Origin: Edwardsiella tarda ATCC 15947 = NBRC 105688
GTDB taxonomy: Bacteria; Pseudomonadota; Gammaproteobacteria; Enterobacterales; Enterobacteriaceae
Assembly (NCBI RefSeq): GCF_003113495.2
Contig: NZ_CP084506.1
Span: 3,472,001 to 3,536,000, forward strand
Length of the DNA: 64,000 bases
Direction: 5' to 3'
The notes beneath the pieces are model-generated. The model was not told the origin of the DNA. It saw only the letters and a program-made list of their open reading frames with translations, and did not search any database. Position 1 is the first letter of the stretch. Each line of letters starts with the position of its first letter. Below are positions 46,956 to 55,092 of the stretch, in pieces. Position numbers and translations under genes: made by a program.

Positions 46956-47024
46956 GCATTTATTTTTGCTTTCTCTGCCTGACTGGGCGACATTGTTGTC
47001 GTTGTTCCCGGTCAGTGGTGGCGC

Positions 47025-47052
47025 ATTATAGGGACTTCTCGCGAGGTGACAA
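47025..47052 (-). promoter_or_regulatory. rrn P1 promoter
   Basis: Minus-strand TTGTCA (47052-47047) and TATAAT (47030-47025) with the 16 bp spacing typical of rrn P1. The GC-rich discriminator (GCGCCACC) after the -10 fits stringent control by ppGpp. An AT-rich segment lies upstream. The promoter begins about 65 bp beyond the murI stop. Confidence 0.92.
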
Positions 47053-47115
47053 GTCCTAATTTTAAAAAAATCGCGCGACAGGGCAACTTTTCAGCAACTC
47101 GGTATAAATCGCCGC

Positions 47116-47979
47116 TTATATGGACAATTCTTCGAGTGCATCGAAACCCTGCTGGCATAAAACGGGCAATAATGCCGCTGTTTGCGCATCACAATGCGTC
47201 GCATAGGCGACATTACGCCGATCAGTTCCAGTCAGAGTTGGCTGATTGGCAATCAGCCAAGCAACCCGACGCGCAATCGCGGCACCCGAATCGACCATCC
47301 GCGTTCCTACCGGTAATACTTGAGCCAATTCCGCACGTAACAACGGGAAATGGGTACAGCCTAGTACAACCGTATCCGGTGGCTCAGCCATGGTGAGCCA
47401 TGGGCGCAAAATCGCACGCAGCCGTTGTAGTTCTACTGCCTCACCATGTAACTTAGCCTCGGCAATCTCGACCAACTCGGCCGAGCCTAACATCTTAATC
47501 TGGCAATCAGCCGCAAAACGAGCGACGAGTTCATGCGTGTAGGCACGTTGAACGGTGGCGCGCGTCGCCAATAGGCCGACGATCCCATTACGTGTCAGTT
47601 TCGCCGCAGGCTTGATAGCGGGAACCACACCCACGACCGGAAAAGAAAAACGCTCGCGCAATGCCGGTAATACAATGGTACTCGCTGTATTACACGCCAC
47701 AACCATAGCCGATAGCGTATGACGCCGTTGAATCGCCTCAACGATCAGTAGCACCCGCTCGGTAATAAATGCAGCCTCTTTCTCCCCATAAGGGAAACCT
47801 TGGTTATCGAATGCATAGATATAGTGGAGATCCGGCAATAAGGCTTGGATCTCTTGATAAACGGAAAGCCCACCGACCCCAGAGTCGAACACCAGCACGG
47901 TGGGCTTGGCAGTGGCTACATCATCAGAAGGTGTAGCTACCGGAGAGATAATATTCCCGTCCTGCGGTTTGGTAGCCAT
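47116..47979 (-). CDS. murI: Glutamate racemase
   Basis: Makes D-glutamate for peptidoglycan. From the ATG at 47979 (MATKPQDGN) it has 287 residues (285 in E. coli). The two catalytic cysteines lie in VACNTAST and LGCTHFPLL, and the substrate Asp-Ser pair in VFDSGVGGLS. Its 5' end overlaps the btuB 3' end by 56 bp, an arrangement also known in E. coli. Confidence 0.97.
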   Translation of the reverse strand: MATKPQDGNIISPVATPSDDVATAKPTVLVFDSGVGGLSVYQEIQALLPDLHYIYAFDNQGFPYGEKEAAFITERVLLIVEAIQRRHTLSAMVVACNTASTIVLPALRERFSFPVVGVVPAIKPAAKLTRNGIVGLLATRATVQRAYTHELVARFAADCQIKMLGSAELVEIAEAKLHGEAVELQRLRAILRPWLTMAEPPDTVVLGCTHFPLLRAELAQVLPVGTRMVDSGAAIARRVAWLIANQPTLTGTDRRNVAYATHCDAQTAALLPVLCQQGFDALEELSI

Positions 47980-49774
47980 AAGCGGTTTGGTAATTTTTAT
48001 CCAGAAGATTACCAATTCTACCACGAACCGTCAGTTGAGATGTAACAGGATAAGAGGCCGAAACGTCCATCGTACTATAACTCGGAAGTTTTCCACCGGG
48101 AGCCGAGCTATCATTACGGCGGCCATAATATTGGTAGGCTAGATCCATCTCCAGCGACCCCATTGCCCAATCCAATTGATACTTACCTTGATGACGGGAA
48201 CGGCGTGGCAATAGCTCGCCTGTCTTATCATCTCGAGGATCGATATATTGCAAAGTAATCCGATGACTCACTACCCAAGTATCAAAACTGCCGACCCACT
48301 CCACCCCCTTAATCGTCGCTGAGTCAATGTTAAGGTACTGCCCTTGTTGGGTATCAGGATCGCTAAAATAGGTGATCAGATTACGCACCTGATTACGATA
48401 AGCCGAAAGTTGCCAATCCAACGGACCACTCAACCCACTTAATCCCAGCTCCCATTGGCGAGACTCTTCTGGACGCAAGTCTGGGTTACTCTTGATATTC
48501 ATCCGATCGGCACCGAACTGTTGCCCCAAAGAGGGTGACAGAAAACCGGTACCATAGGAGAGCGTCGCTCGGTAGCCAGAGGCAAACTCCCAACCAGCCG
48601 CGCTCTGCCAGGTACCATGCCAGCCAAATTGCTGATCATTATCCGCTCGTCCGGAGGCCTCGAGTGTCACGCTACCCACTTTGTGTTGGCCGCTCAGATA
48701 AAACCCTGTGTCGTAGCGCTGGTAATGTTGCTTCTTCTGGATATCCGATGAGATCAAGCGTTGCTGCTGCCAGTCGGCGCCGGCACTCAGCATACCGCTG
48801 TCGAAACGGTAGGTATTACCCCATTGCAGGTTATACTGGCGCAGATCATCCAGTGAACTCCCCTTACCATAGCGACCATAGACCGGACCGTAGTTATAGT
48901 CTTTAACACGCTGGTAAGCCGCGATTAACTGCGAAGCATAGACTCCAGACTGATAGCGCAGCCCCATATCATAGCTATGATTGTAAAGCTGACGCTGGGT
49001 ACCACTACTCGCCTTACCATATTTCCCCGCATCGTAATCCGAGGCATCGCTATAGCCATGGCCACGGACAAAACCTGACCACGCTTGCGTAAAACGATGC
49101 TCGACCCCTCCCCATAGCACCTTATTACGGAAACCATCACGGTCACCGTCAGGTGCATAAGGGGAATCGGGCTTCACATTAAATCCTTCCGTCGATTGGA
49201 ATGCACCAGCCAAGGAGAGTGTTGTATTCCCTAACTGCTGGCGTACCCCGGCATCATATTGCTGATAATGATTCGAACCAGTCCCGATCCCCAACCTCGC
49301 CCCCGGCTCCGCATCCAGTGTAATGATATTAATCACACCACCGATGGCCCCAGAACCGTAAACTGCCGAACGCGGCCCACGGATATATTCGATACGCTGC
49401 ACCATGGCAATAGGGATCTTGTTCAATGCGGCAACATTACTGATCCCCGGGCGCGCCAGCGGAATACCGTCCAGCAGGATGAGAGCCTGCCGCGCTTCGC
49501 TACCACGCAGATAAAGCGTGGAGTTCTGACCTAACCCCCCATTTTGGGCGATGTCGACCCCCGGTAGACGGCGCATTACCTCATCGAGGCTCTTCGATTG
49601 CCAACGCTCGATCTCATCGCGCGTCACCACATCCATTGGAGCCAACACCGTCGATACGGGCTGGCTAAAACGGCTCGCGGTTACGACCATGTCACTCGAC
49701 GCGGCCAGTGCAACGTTAGGCATAGCAACGACCGTAAGCGGCAACCACGCAATAACCGGATATTTGTTATTCAT
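47924..49774 (-). CDS. btuB: TonB-dependent vitamin B12 receptor
   Basis: Outer-membrane beta-barrel for cobalamin uptake, energised by TonB. It has 616 residues (614 in E. coli). The signal peptide ends near ALAAS. The TonB box DMVVTAS follows directly. The plug domain has LPGVDIAQNGGLGQNSTLYLRGSEARQALILLDGIPL, and the barrel ends in the terminal phenylalanine YLSGSYTF. In E. coli it lies next to divergent trmA; here an accessory block intervenes. Confidence 0.95.
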   Translation of the reverse strand: MNNKYPVIAWLPLTVVAMPNVALAASSDMVVTASRFSQPVSTVLAPMDVVTRDEIERWQSKSLDEVMRRLPGVDIAQNGGLGQNSTLYLRGSEARQALILLDGIPLARPGISNVAALNKIPIAMVQRIEYIRGPRSAVYGSGAIGGVINIITLDAEPGARLGIGTGSNHYQQYDAGVRQQLGNTTLSLAGAFQSTEGFNVKPDSPYAPDGDRDGFRNKVLWGGVEHRFTQAWSGFVRGHGYSDASDYDAGKYGKASSGTQRQLYNHSYDMGLRYQSGVYASQLIAAYQRVKDYNYGPVYGRYGKGSSLDDLRQYNLQWGNTYRFDSGMLSAGADWQQQRLISSDIQKKQHYQRYDTGFYLSGQHKVGSVTLEASGRADNDQQFGWHGTWQSAAGWEFASGYRATLSYGTGFLSPSLGQQFGADRMNIKSNPDLRPEESRQWELGLSGLSGPLDWQLSAYRNQVRNLITYFSDPDTQQGQYLNIDSATIKGVEWVGSFDTWVVSHRITLQYIDPRDDKTGELLPRRSRHQGKYQLDWAMGSLEMDLAYQYYGRRNDSSAPGGKLPSYSTMDVSASYPVTSQLTVRGRIGNLLDKNYQTAYGYQTAGREYYLSGSYTF

Positions 49775-50087
49775 TATGATATGACCCTACTTTTCATCTC
49801 AGCGTAAAGGGTTGGCGCCCTGCCACCAACCCCAAAAAAAACGAGGCATTCTACCCGTCACACGCTAGTAGGGATACTCTCAAACGTATGCAATCTCGCC
49901 AACGATTGGCGTCATAATAGGGAAATAGAAGGGCAATGAGAGAATTATATGAGGCTCAACGCAATCAACATCATTTTCGACTAAAATAACGATTAATCAG
50001 TCGAGTTTTTAGTGACAAAAAAATGTGCTGGTGATAGCACATAATAGGTCATTAAAGGCGCCGAAATCGGCGCCCAGTACAGGAGGT
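49775..50087. other. btuB upstream region, hairpin but no recognised B12 riboswitch
   Basis: A 313 bp gap. A 7 bp stem, gggttgg/ccaaccc (49809-49815, 49826-49832), lies 35-58 bp upstream of the btuB start, with eight T residues on its 5' side (minus strand). A ggcgcc-type hairpin near 50056-50076 follows the phosphatase gene. I looked for the cobalamin riboswitch core (GGGAA...GGTG, then GCCACTG) on the minus strand and did not see it. Confidence 0.5.
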
Positions 50088-50915
50088 TTACTGTGCCGAC
50101 GGATGCCAAGCCGACAGGTTAGCATCACGGATCTTCAACTTCCCGGCGGCAGACTGTTGCCAATAACCCGGTGCCATTCCCCCCTCCCAATCACCATAAG
50201 AGGGATTGGGTAGAATAATAAACTGCGTACCGAATTTCTGGTGATTCTCCGCCACAAACCCCTTACGCTGCGCGTTAGCCTGGTGATAAGTCTCACCGGT
50301 AAAGTCATTCAGGTTATCGCCGACGAACAACACCGGGTAATAACCCATTTCGCTCACCCGCTTGAAACGAGCGACCTTGTTACTACCGCTGCTATCTTTT
50401 AGCAACAATGTCTGTGCGCTGATATCAGGAAAACCCTGAGCTTTCAGATTGGCCTCAGTGCTCGCTAAGCCCTGCTGAGTGCGGTTGGAGATATAGAAGA
50501 CACGTCCACCATGATCGAGCACGAAGTGCGCAAAGGAAGCCGCGCCCGGTAGTGCCTTCGCCTGGCGTGCCTCTACCCACTTATCCCAATCCGCCTCGCT
50601 GAAACTGCGCGACTGTTTAATCTGCCATGCCGCATAGGGAGTGTTATCCAACATCGTTTCATCGATATCGACGATCACCGCCTTCTTACTCCCCTTCGGG
50701 GCCGGATTATTGAGAAATGCTGTTTTCGCTACATTGAACGCCTGCCAGGACAACGCCTGATACTCACCTGACTGCTGCATCCAGTTAACAGCCAGCGTTG
50801 CCTGAGATGACAGTTGCTGTTGTGCACTCTGCTGCGCATCCTTAGGATGGGCGGCGCAACCGGCCAACACCATCATGGCGGCGGCCAGACTCAATTTAAA
50901 TGCATGCTTCATCAT
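50088..50915 (-). CDS. Class C acid phosphatase, outer-membrane lipoprotein e(P4) family
   Basis: It has 275 residues. The N-terminal lipoprotein signal ends in the lipobox VLAGC (Cys20), followed by Ala, which favours the outer membrane. The HAD nucleophile motif is VIVDIDETMLDN (Asp82, Asp84), and the second motif includes YISNRTQQG and VLFVGDNLNDF. In Haemophilus, e(P4) dephosphorylates NMN and nucleotides, releasing nucleosides for uptake. It is 24 bp downstream of aphA on the same strand and probably co-transcribed. In E. coli this position next to btuB is empty. Confidence 0.9.
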   Translation of the reverse strand: MMKHAFKLSLAAAMMVLAGCAAHPKDAQQSAQQQLSSQATLAVNWMQQSGEYQALSWQAFNVAKTAFLNNPAPKGSKKAVIVDIDETMLDNTPYAAWQIKQSRSFSEADWDKWVEARQAKALPGAASFAHFVLDHGGRVFYISNRTQQGLASTEANLKAQGFPDISAQTLLLKDSSGSNKVARFKRVSEMGYYPVLFVGDNLNDFTGETYHQANAQRKGFVAENHQKFGTQFIILPNPSYGDWEGGMAPGYWQQSAAGKLKIRDANLSAWHPSAQ

Positions 50916-50939
50916 GTCCTCTTATCTTTATGCCGCCGA

Positions 50940-51665
50940 TCAGTATTGGGAGTTAATGATTACTTTTTCACCAAATACACCATTTTTCGGCATCGGCTTA
51001 TTAGTGGAGTTCAATGGACGTAATACACGGATACCTTCGGCCCCCGCTTTTCGCGCATCAAGGATATCGTTATCAGAATCACCATAGAACATAGTGATAT
51101 GATGTTTCTGCATATATTCAACCTTCGCATCGGGCTTCGTCCCGGCGAAAATAACCTTATTCAGCTGATTATCCGGAATCTTAAAGTCATCTTTCAGCGT
51201 TTGCGTTAAATCTTCTTTCCCATTAGAGGGCATCGGCCGACCCGTAATAAAATAAACATGATCGCCACGTTTTAAATGCAACTCCATCAATGCACGACCT
51301 GAATCTTTCGGAATAGAGAAGCGATCCCAACCGCTACTGCTTACCTCATCCCAGAACGTTTGATTCTTCAAAAAGGCATTGCTATCCGGAGAGAATTTTT
51401 GCTTACCATAGAAAAATGCCGGGCTAGAGAAAAGTAACGTATCATCAATATCAAACCCGACACTAATCGGTGCCTTACCCTTCAGGCTCTCGGCAACTTG
51501 CTCAATAGAGATCCAATGAATAGGGTATTGCTGTGTCAACTGCGTCAATGTAGCCCCTAGATTGGGCTGGCTAGCGACCTCGGTAGCGAAAAGCGTCGGC
51601 GAGCAAAAGAGGCTAGATGTAGCGATAACCAAGGCTAACAACGATTTTTTTTTGCTTATAGACAT
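50940..51665 (-). CDS. aphA: Class B acid phosphatase/phosphotransferase AphA
   Basis: Periplasmic HAD-type nonspecific phosphatase. It has 241 residues with a cleavable signal peptide (MSISKKK then a hydrophobic run ending near LFATEVA). The nucleophile motif is GFDIDDTLLFSS (Asp72, Asp74). FITGRPMPSNGKED and FYGDSDNDILDARKAGA complete the class B pattern. It is upstream of the class C enzyme, giving two HAD phosphatases of different classes in one unit. E. coli aphA lies elsewhere (near tyrB). Confidence 0.95.
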   Translation of the reverse strand: MSISKKKSLLALVIATSSLFCSPTLFATEVASQPNLGATLTQLTQQYPIHWISIEQVAESLKGKAPISVGFDIDDTLLFSSPAFFYGKQKFSPDSNAFLKNQTFWDEVSSSGWDRFSIPKDSGRALMELHLKRGDHVYFITGRPMPSNGKEDLTQTLKDDFKIPDNQLNKVIFAGTKPDAKVEYMQKHHITMFYGDSDNDILDARKAGAEGIRVLRPLNSTNKPMPKNGVFGEKVIINSQY

Positions 51666-51797
51666 AGCAGTAATCTCTGGTGATTTTTTGTGAAGAAGAC
51701 CGAGTGGAGTTTTTAAAATTCTATCGATTCAAGCCTAATGATTAACGTGACCATGATCTCTGTTTAAAGATATTCATGATACAAATAGACTTAAATA

Positions 51798-51813
51798 CGT
51801 GACATTCATCACA
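51798..51813 (+). promoter_or_regulatory. Candidate CRP site upstream of porin gene
   Basis: CGTGA-CATTCA-TCACA matches the CRP consensus (TGTGA-N6-TCACA) at nine of ten conserved positions. Its centre lies about 40 bp upstream of the start point expected from the TATAAT at 51833-51838, close to the class II activator position. Being palindromic, it could also influence divergent aphA. Confidence 0.7.
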
Positions 51814-51832
51814 AAAATGTGCCCATTTTTTA

Positions 51833-51838
51833 TATAAT
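51833..51838 (+). promoter_or_regulatory. -10 element of porin promoter
   Basis: A perfect TATAAT inside an AT-rich stretch, with no good -35 hexamer at the right distance. That lack fits a CRP-dependent promoter. The predicted leader to the ATG is about 58 nt. Confidence 0.6.
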
Positions 51839-51902
51839 CATAAAAAAAGCAACACTCTTGCTACCTATTTTAATAACTTTATGTAATCACTTTCGGGAAT
51901 CA

Positions 51903-53036
51903 ATGATGAATAAGATCCGCTCGCTTATGGTATTATCAACCATAAGCTGCATGGGTATGTTACCGCTCATTTCACAGGCTGCTGAAATTTATAACAAGGA
52001 TGGCAACCGGGTTTATTTAGATGGTTCATTTAAGGTCCGTCACTATTTCTCATCTGATAATCATATCGCGGGCGATCAATCTAAAGTTAAATTTACTCTA
52101 CGCGGTGAAACCAAAATTAACGACTTGATGATTGGTTATGCCCGTTGGGAATATAACGTTAAATTAAATCAATCAGAAAGCACCTACCGTAATAGAAACA
52201 CCACTCGTATCGGCTATGCCGGCGTCGGCTTCGGACAATACGGAAGTTTTGATTATGGTCGAAACTACGGCATCCTCAACGATATTAATGGCTGGACTGG
52301 TGCCCCAGTACCTGTCTTCGGTGGACTATCCTATGATGGTATCGATAACTTTATGACTTATCGTACCAACAACGTCGCCACCTACCGCAACCGTAATATT
52401 TTTAATCTCGTCGAGGGATTAGACTTCGCCCTACAAGTCCAAGGTAAAAACGATGGCTGGAACGATCCGGAAAATCAGATTGGGCCATTGAGCAATAACC
52501 CTCGCGGCGTGGCTCACCAGAATGGTAATGGCGTCGGGACCTCCTTAGTCTATCACTTCACTAATGGTCTCAGTATCGGTAGCTCATACGCCAATTCAGC
52601 CCGAACGCTGGAGCAGCGTGAAGATCAGTTAGGTAAGCGCGCCACGGGATGGAACGTCGGTGCCAAATATGACAACCATAATGTGTATCTGGCTGCTATC
52701 TATGGCGAAGTCAAAAATATGCACTACATCGGTAAACAGGATGGCTTCGCTCCCAAGGCGCGTGGTTATGAGCTGTTAGCACAATACCAGTTCGACTGCG
52801 GCCTGAAACCCTCCATCGCTTACCTAAACGGGACGGCCAAGGATCTGAAGGGCGACGCAGGCAGCAACCAAACCTACGTCAAATATCTCGACCTAGCGAC
52901 GACCTATGCCTTCAATAGAAATCTAGCGTTAATCCTCGAATATAAGATTAACCTATTGGATAACAACACATTCACCCGCAACAATCACATCAGTACTGAT
53001 GATATTTTTGTCACTATGCTGAACTATCGTTTCTAA
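51903..53036 (+). CDS. General porin, OmpC/OmpF family, with altered constriction loop
   Basis: An outer-membrane trimeric porin of 377 residues including a signal peptide ending near SQAAEIYNKDGN, the usual porin mature start. The barrel ends in TMLNYRF, with the terminal Phe needed for assembly. Typical strands are visible (RIGYAGVGFGQYGSFDYGRNYG, NNVATYRN). In OmpF the L3 constriction loop holds acidic Asp113 and Glu117 (DMLPEFGG); here the aligned segment reads TGAPVPVFGG, with both acidic residues absent. Start: two adjacent ATGs (51903, 51906) follow a GGGAA ribosome site; the longer open frame to 51819 includes the promoter and is rejected. The first third is AT-rich. Confidence 0.92.
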   Translation: MMNKIRSLMVLSTISCMGMLPLISQAAEIYNKDGNRVYLDGSFKVRHYFSSDNHIAGDQSKVKFTLRGETKINDLMIGYARWEYNVKLNQSESTYRNRNTTRIGYAGVGFGQYGSFDYGRNYGILNDINGWTGAPVPVFGGLSYDGIDNFMTYRTNNVATYRNRNIFNLVEGLDFALQVQGKNDGWNDPENQIGPLSNNPRGVAHQNGNGVGTSLVYHFTNGLSIGSSYANSARTLEQREDQLGKRATGWNVGAKYDNHNVYLAAIYGEVKNMHYIGKQDGFAPKARGYELLAQYQFDCGLKPSIAYLNGTAKDLKGDAGSNQTYVKYLDLATTYAFNRNLALILEYKINLLDNNTFTRNNHISTDDIFVTMLNYRF

Positions 53037-53048
53037 CAAAAGCCCCGG

Positions 53049-53072
53049 CTGGCGAGTATCGACTCTCGCCAG
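53049..53072 (+). terminator. Weak hairpin after the porin gene
   Basis: An 8 bp stem, ctggcgag/ctcgccag, lies 12 bp beyond the porin stop. No T run follows, so termination may be incomplete and transcripts may run into the octamer array. Confidence 0.4.
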
Positions 53073-53105
53073 CACTCTCCGCATCCCGATATTATCTCGC
53101 GTAGC

Positions 53106-53264
53106 CATGTAGTCATGTAGTCATGTAGTCATGTAGTCATGTAGTCATGTAGTCATGTAGTCATGTAGTCATGTAGTCATGTAGTCATGTAGTCATGTAG
53201 TCATGTAGTCATGTAGTCATGTAGTCATGTAGTCATGTAGTCATGTAGTCATGTAGTCATGTAG
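53106..53264. repeat. Tandem octamer repeat, 20 copies of catgtagt
   Basis: A 159 bp array with a strict 8 bp period: 19 perfect copies plus a final 7-base copy, with no internal variants. It lies between the porin stop and trmA. All six reading frames through it contain stop codons (TAG on the plus strand, TGA on the minus strand), so it is not coding. Each unit contains ATGTAG, a start codon directly followed by a stop. The length suggests replication slippage, so copy number should vary between strains. Confidence 0.98.
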
Positions 53265-53536
53265 AGCGGTAATACAATGCGTGGCGGAAGGCAATGCCGT
53301 TCCCCCCCAAAACCAGCATCACTCTGGCCACCCCGCCTGGCAGACGGCTAATGGAAAAGCCCATCTGGGGCTGGACATCATGCGTCCATCGCCTACAATC
53401 CCAGCTTTTAGGATACCTGTCGCCATTCAAGCGCATTCCGCCTTCAGAGTGCAGCGTGTCAGTACTACCCTGTCGCGGACAAACATCCGCAGCGGCGTAA
53501 ACACGCTGCCTGAACCCCATGCCGATGAGAACCGAT
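53265..53536. other. Unassigned DNA between octamer array and trmA
   Basis: A 272 bp stretch with normal GC content. Open frames exist on both strands (for example a 96-codon plus-strand frame and a 97-codon minus-strand frame), but none has a recognisable family, ribosome site or signal. It should contain the trmA promoter. It may be the remnant of a lost gene. Confidence 0.5.
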
Positions 53537-54637
53537 ATGACACCAAGCATGCTGCCAACCGAACACTATGATGAACAGCTCCAGGAAAAGATCCACCGTT
53601 TGGCGCAGATGATGCAGCCCTTCGGCGCCCCCGCCGTTCAGGCTTTTCGCTCCCCGGCTAGCCACTACCGGATGCGTGCAGAATTCCGTATCTGGCATGA
53701 GGGTGACGATCTATACCACATCATGTTTGACGCTCAGACTAAACGACGTATCCGCGTCGATCAGTTCCCTGCGGCTAGCGAGCTAATCAACCGACTGATG
53801 CCCTTGCTGATCGATGCCCTACGCCCTAATCCGACGTTGCGCCACAAGTTGTTCCAGATCGATTATCTCTCGACGCGTAGCAATCAAGCCATCATCTCGC
53901 TGCTCTACCATCGCCCGCTGGATGACGCCTGGCGCCACGCTGCACAGACGCTACGTAACCAGCTACAAGCTCAAGGGTATGATGTTCAACTGATCGGACG
54001 CGCCAGTAAAACCAAAATCTGTCTCGATCGAGATTGGGTCGATGAGGTCCTGCCGATCGCTGGACGCGACATGATCTACCGTCAGGTGGAGAATAGCTTC
54101 ACCCAGCCCAACGCGGCGATCAACATCCAGATGTTAGAGTGGGCGCTGGATGCAACCCAGGATGCGCGTGGCGACTTACTGGAGCTGTATTGTGGTAATG
54201 GTAATTTCTCCCTGGCGCTGGCACGTAACTTCCGCCGCGTCCTCGCCACGGAGATCGCCAAGCCCTCTGTGGCCGCCGCACAATACAACATTGCCGCCAA
54301 TCAGATAGACAACGTTCAGATCATTCGTATGTCGGCCGAAGAGTTTACCCAGGCAATGCAAGGCGTTCGTGCCTTCAACCGGTTGCAAGGTATCGATCTA
54401 CACAGCTATGCCTGCAATACCATCTTCGTCGACCCGCCACGTAGCGGCCTAGACGCAGAGACGCTCAACATGGTGCAAGGCTATCCTCAGATCTTATACA
54501 TCTCCTGTAATCCTGAGACATTGTGCGCCAATCTCCAGACTCTCAGTCAGAGCCATCGCATGACACGCCTGGCACTGTTTGACCAGTTTCCCTATACCCA
54601 CCACATGGAGTGCGGCGTACTGCTTGAGCGCCGTTAA
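53537..54637 (+). CDS. trmA: tRNA (uracil-5-)-methyltransferase
   Basis: SAM-dependent enzyme that makes T54 in tRNA. It has 366 residues from the ATG at 53537 ([14 protein letters not shown]), the E. coli length. The SAM-binding [16 protein letters not shown], the catalytic nucleophile region YISCNPETL and the C-terminal general base HHMECGVLL are present. The in-frame start at 53519 adds 6 residues and is less likely. Convergent with yijD. Confidence 0.97.
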   Translation: MTPSMLPTEHYDEQLQEKIHRLAQMMQPFGAPAVQAFRSPASHYRMRAEFRIWHEGDDLYHIMFDAQTKRRIRVDQFPAASELINRLMPLLIDALRPNPTLRHKLFQIDYLSTRSNQAIISLLYHRPLDDAWRHAAQTLRNQLQAQGYDVQLIGRASKTKICLDRDWVDEVLPIAGRDMIYRQVENSFTQPNAAINIQMLEWALDATQDARGDLLELYCGNGNFSLALARNFRRVLATEIAKPSVAAAQYNIAANQIDNVQIIRMSAEEFTQAMQGVRAFNRLQGIDLHSYACNTIFVDPPRSGLDAETLNMVQGYPQILYISCNPETLCANLQTLSQSHRMTRLALFDQFPYTHHMECGVLLERR

Positions 54638-54641
54638 GTTC

Positions 54642-54672
54642 AAAAAAAATCGGGCAGCCAATAGGCTGCCCG
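54642..54672 (-). terminator. Terminator of fabR-yijD
   Basis: A 9 bp stem, cgggcagcc/ggctgcccg, with an aata loop (54651-54672). On the minus strand it is followed by A then a run of eight U residues. It lies in the convergent gap of trmA and yijD. Confidence 0.92.
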
Positions 54673-54688
54673 AGTCGTTGTTACCGAT

Positions 54689-55084
54689 TCAGAGACCTTT
54701 ATCGTCATCATCCTCATCATCCCGCTCCTGCACGATACGATCGCGCTGTTTCTTGATGCGTACGCCGATCCACAACACCAGCACCACGCACAGCAAGGAG
54801 GGGAGAAAATTGGAACCGATAGCCGGATACTCGACACGAATCAAGGTGCTATAAAACAGCAGACCGAGTAAGAAGCAAGACGAGGAGAGCATCGGCATGC
54901 CTTCCGGCATGGCAACGTTGAGATAACGTTGGTGCAGGCAATAGGCGGAGAGCACCAAGGCCAACAGTGGAAAAATAGAAAAAGGCACCACGCTGCTAAA
55001 CAGCGCAGAGAATGAGCCGCTAATGGATAAGCCTGCCACGGTAGACAGGATCAGCGTTCCTATATCAAGACGACGTTTACTCAT
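54689..55084 (-). CDS. yijD: YijD family inner-membrane protein (DUF1422)
   Basis: 131 residues with about four hydrophobic segments (TVAGLSISGSFSALFSSVVPF, then ILGLLFYSTLIRVEYPAIGSNF). It matches E. coli YijD (119) with a longer acidic C-terminal tail rich in Asp. The function is unknown. It follows fabR by 8 bp and is probably co-transcribed, as in E. coli. Confidence 0.92.
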   Translation of the reverse strand: MSKRRLDIGTLILSTVAGLSISGSFSALFSSVVPFSIFPLLALVLSAYCLHQRYLNVAMPEGMPMLSSSCFLLGLLFYSTLIRVEYPAIGSNFLPSLLCVVLVLWIGVRIKKQRDRIVQERDDEDDDDKGL

Positions 55085-55092
55085 CTCCTCCC

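Noticed and set aside
49800..49840. Thiamine (TPP) riboswitch or terminator next to btuB
   Set aside because: A CTGAGATG string near the hairpin recalls the thi-box, but the rest of the TPP core is missing; the long T run is on the 5' side of the hairpin, not the 3' side.
53106..53264. Octamer array as a CRISPR or phase-variable coding repeat
   Set aside because: There are no unique spacers, and the repeat is contiguous. Every frame through it has stop codons, so it cannot switch a protein by frameshift.
53257..53550. Minus-strand 97-codon open frame beside trmA
   Set aside because: No ribosome site, no recognisable family, and it overlaps the octamer array and the trmA start.
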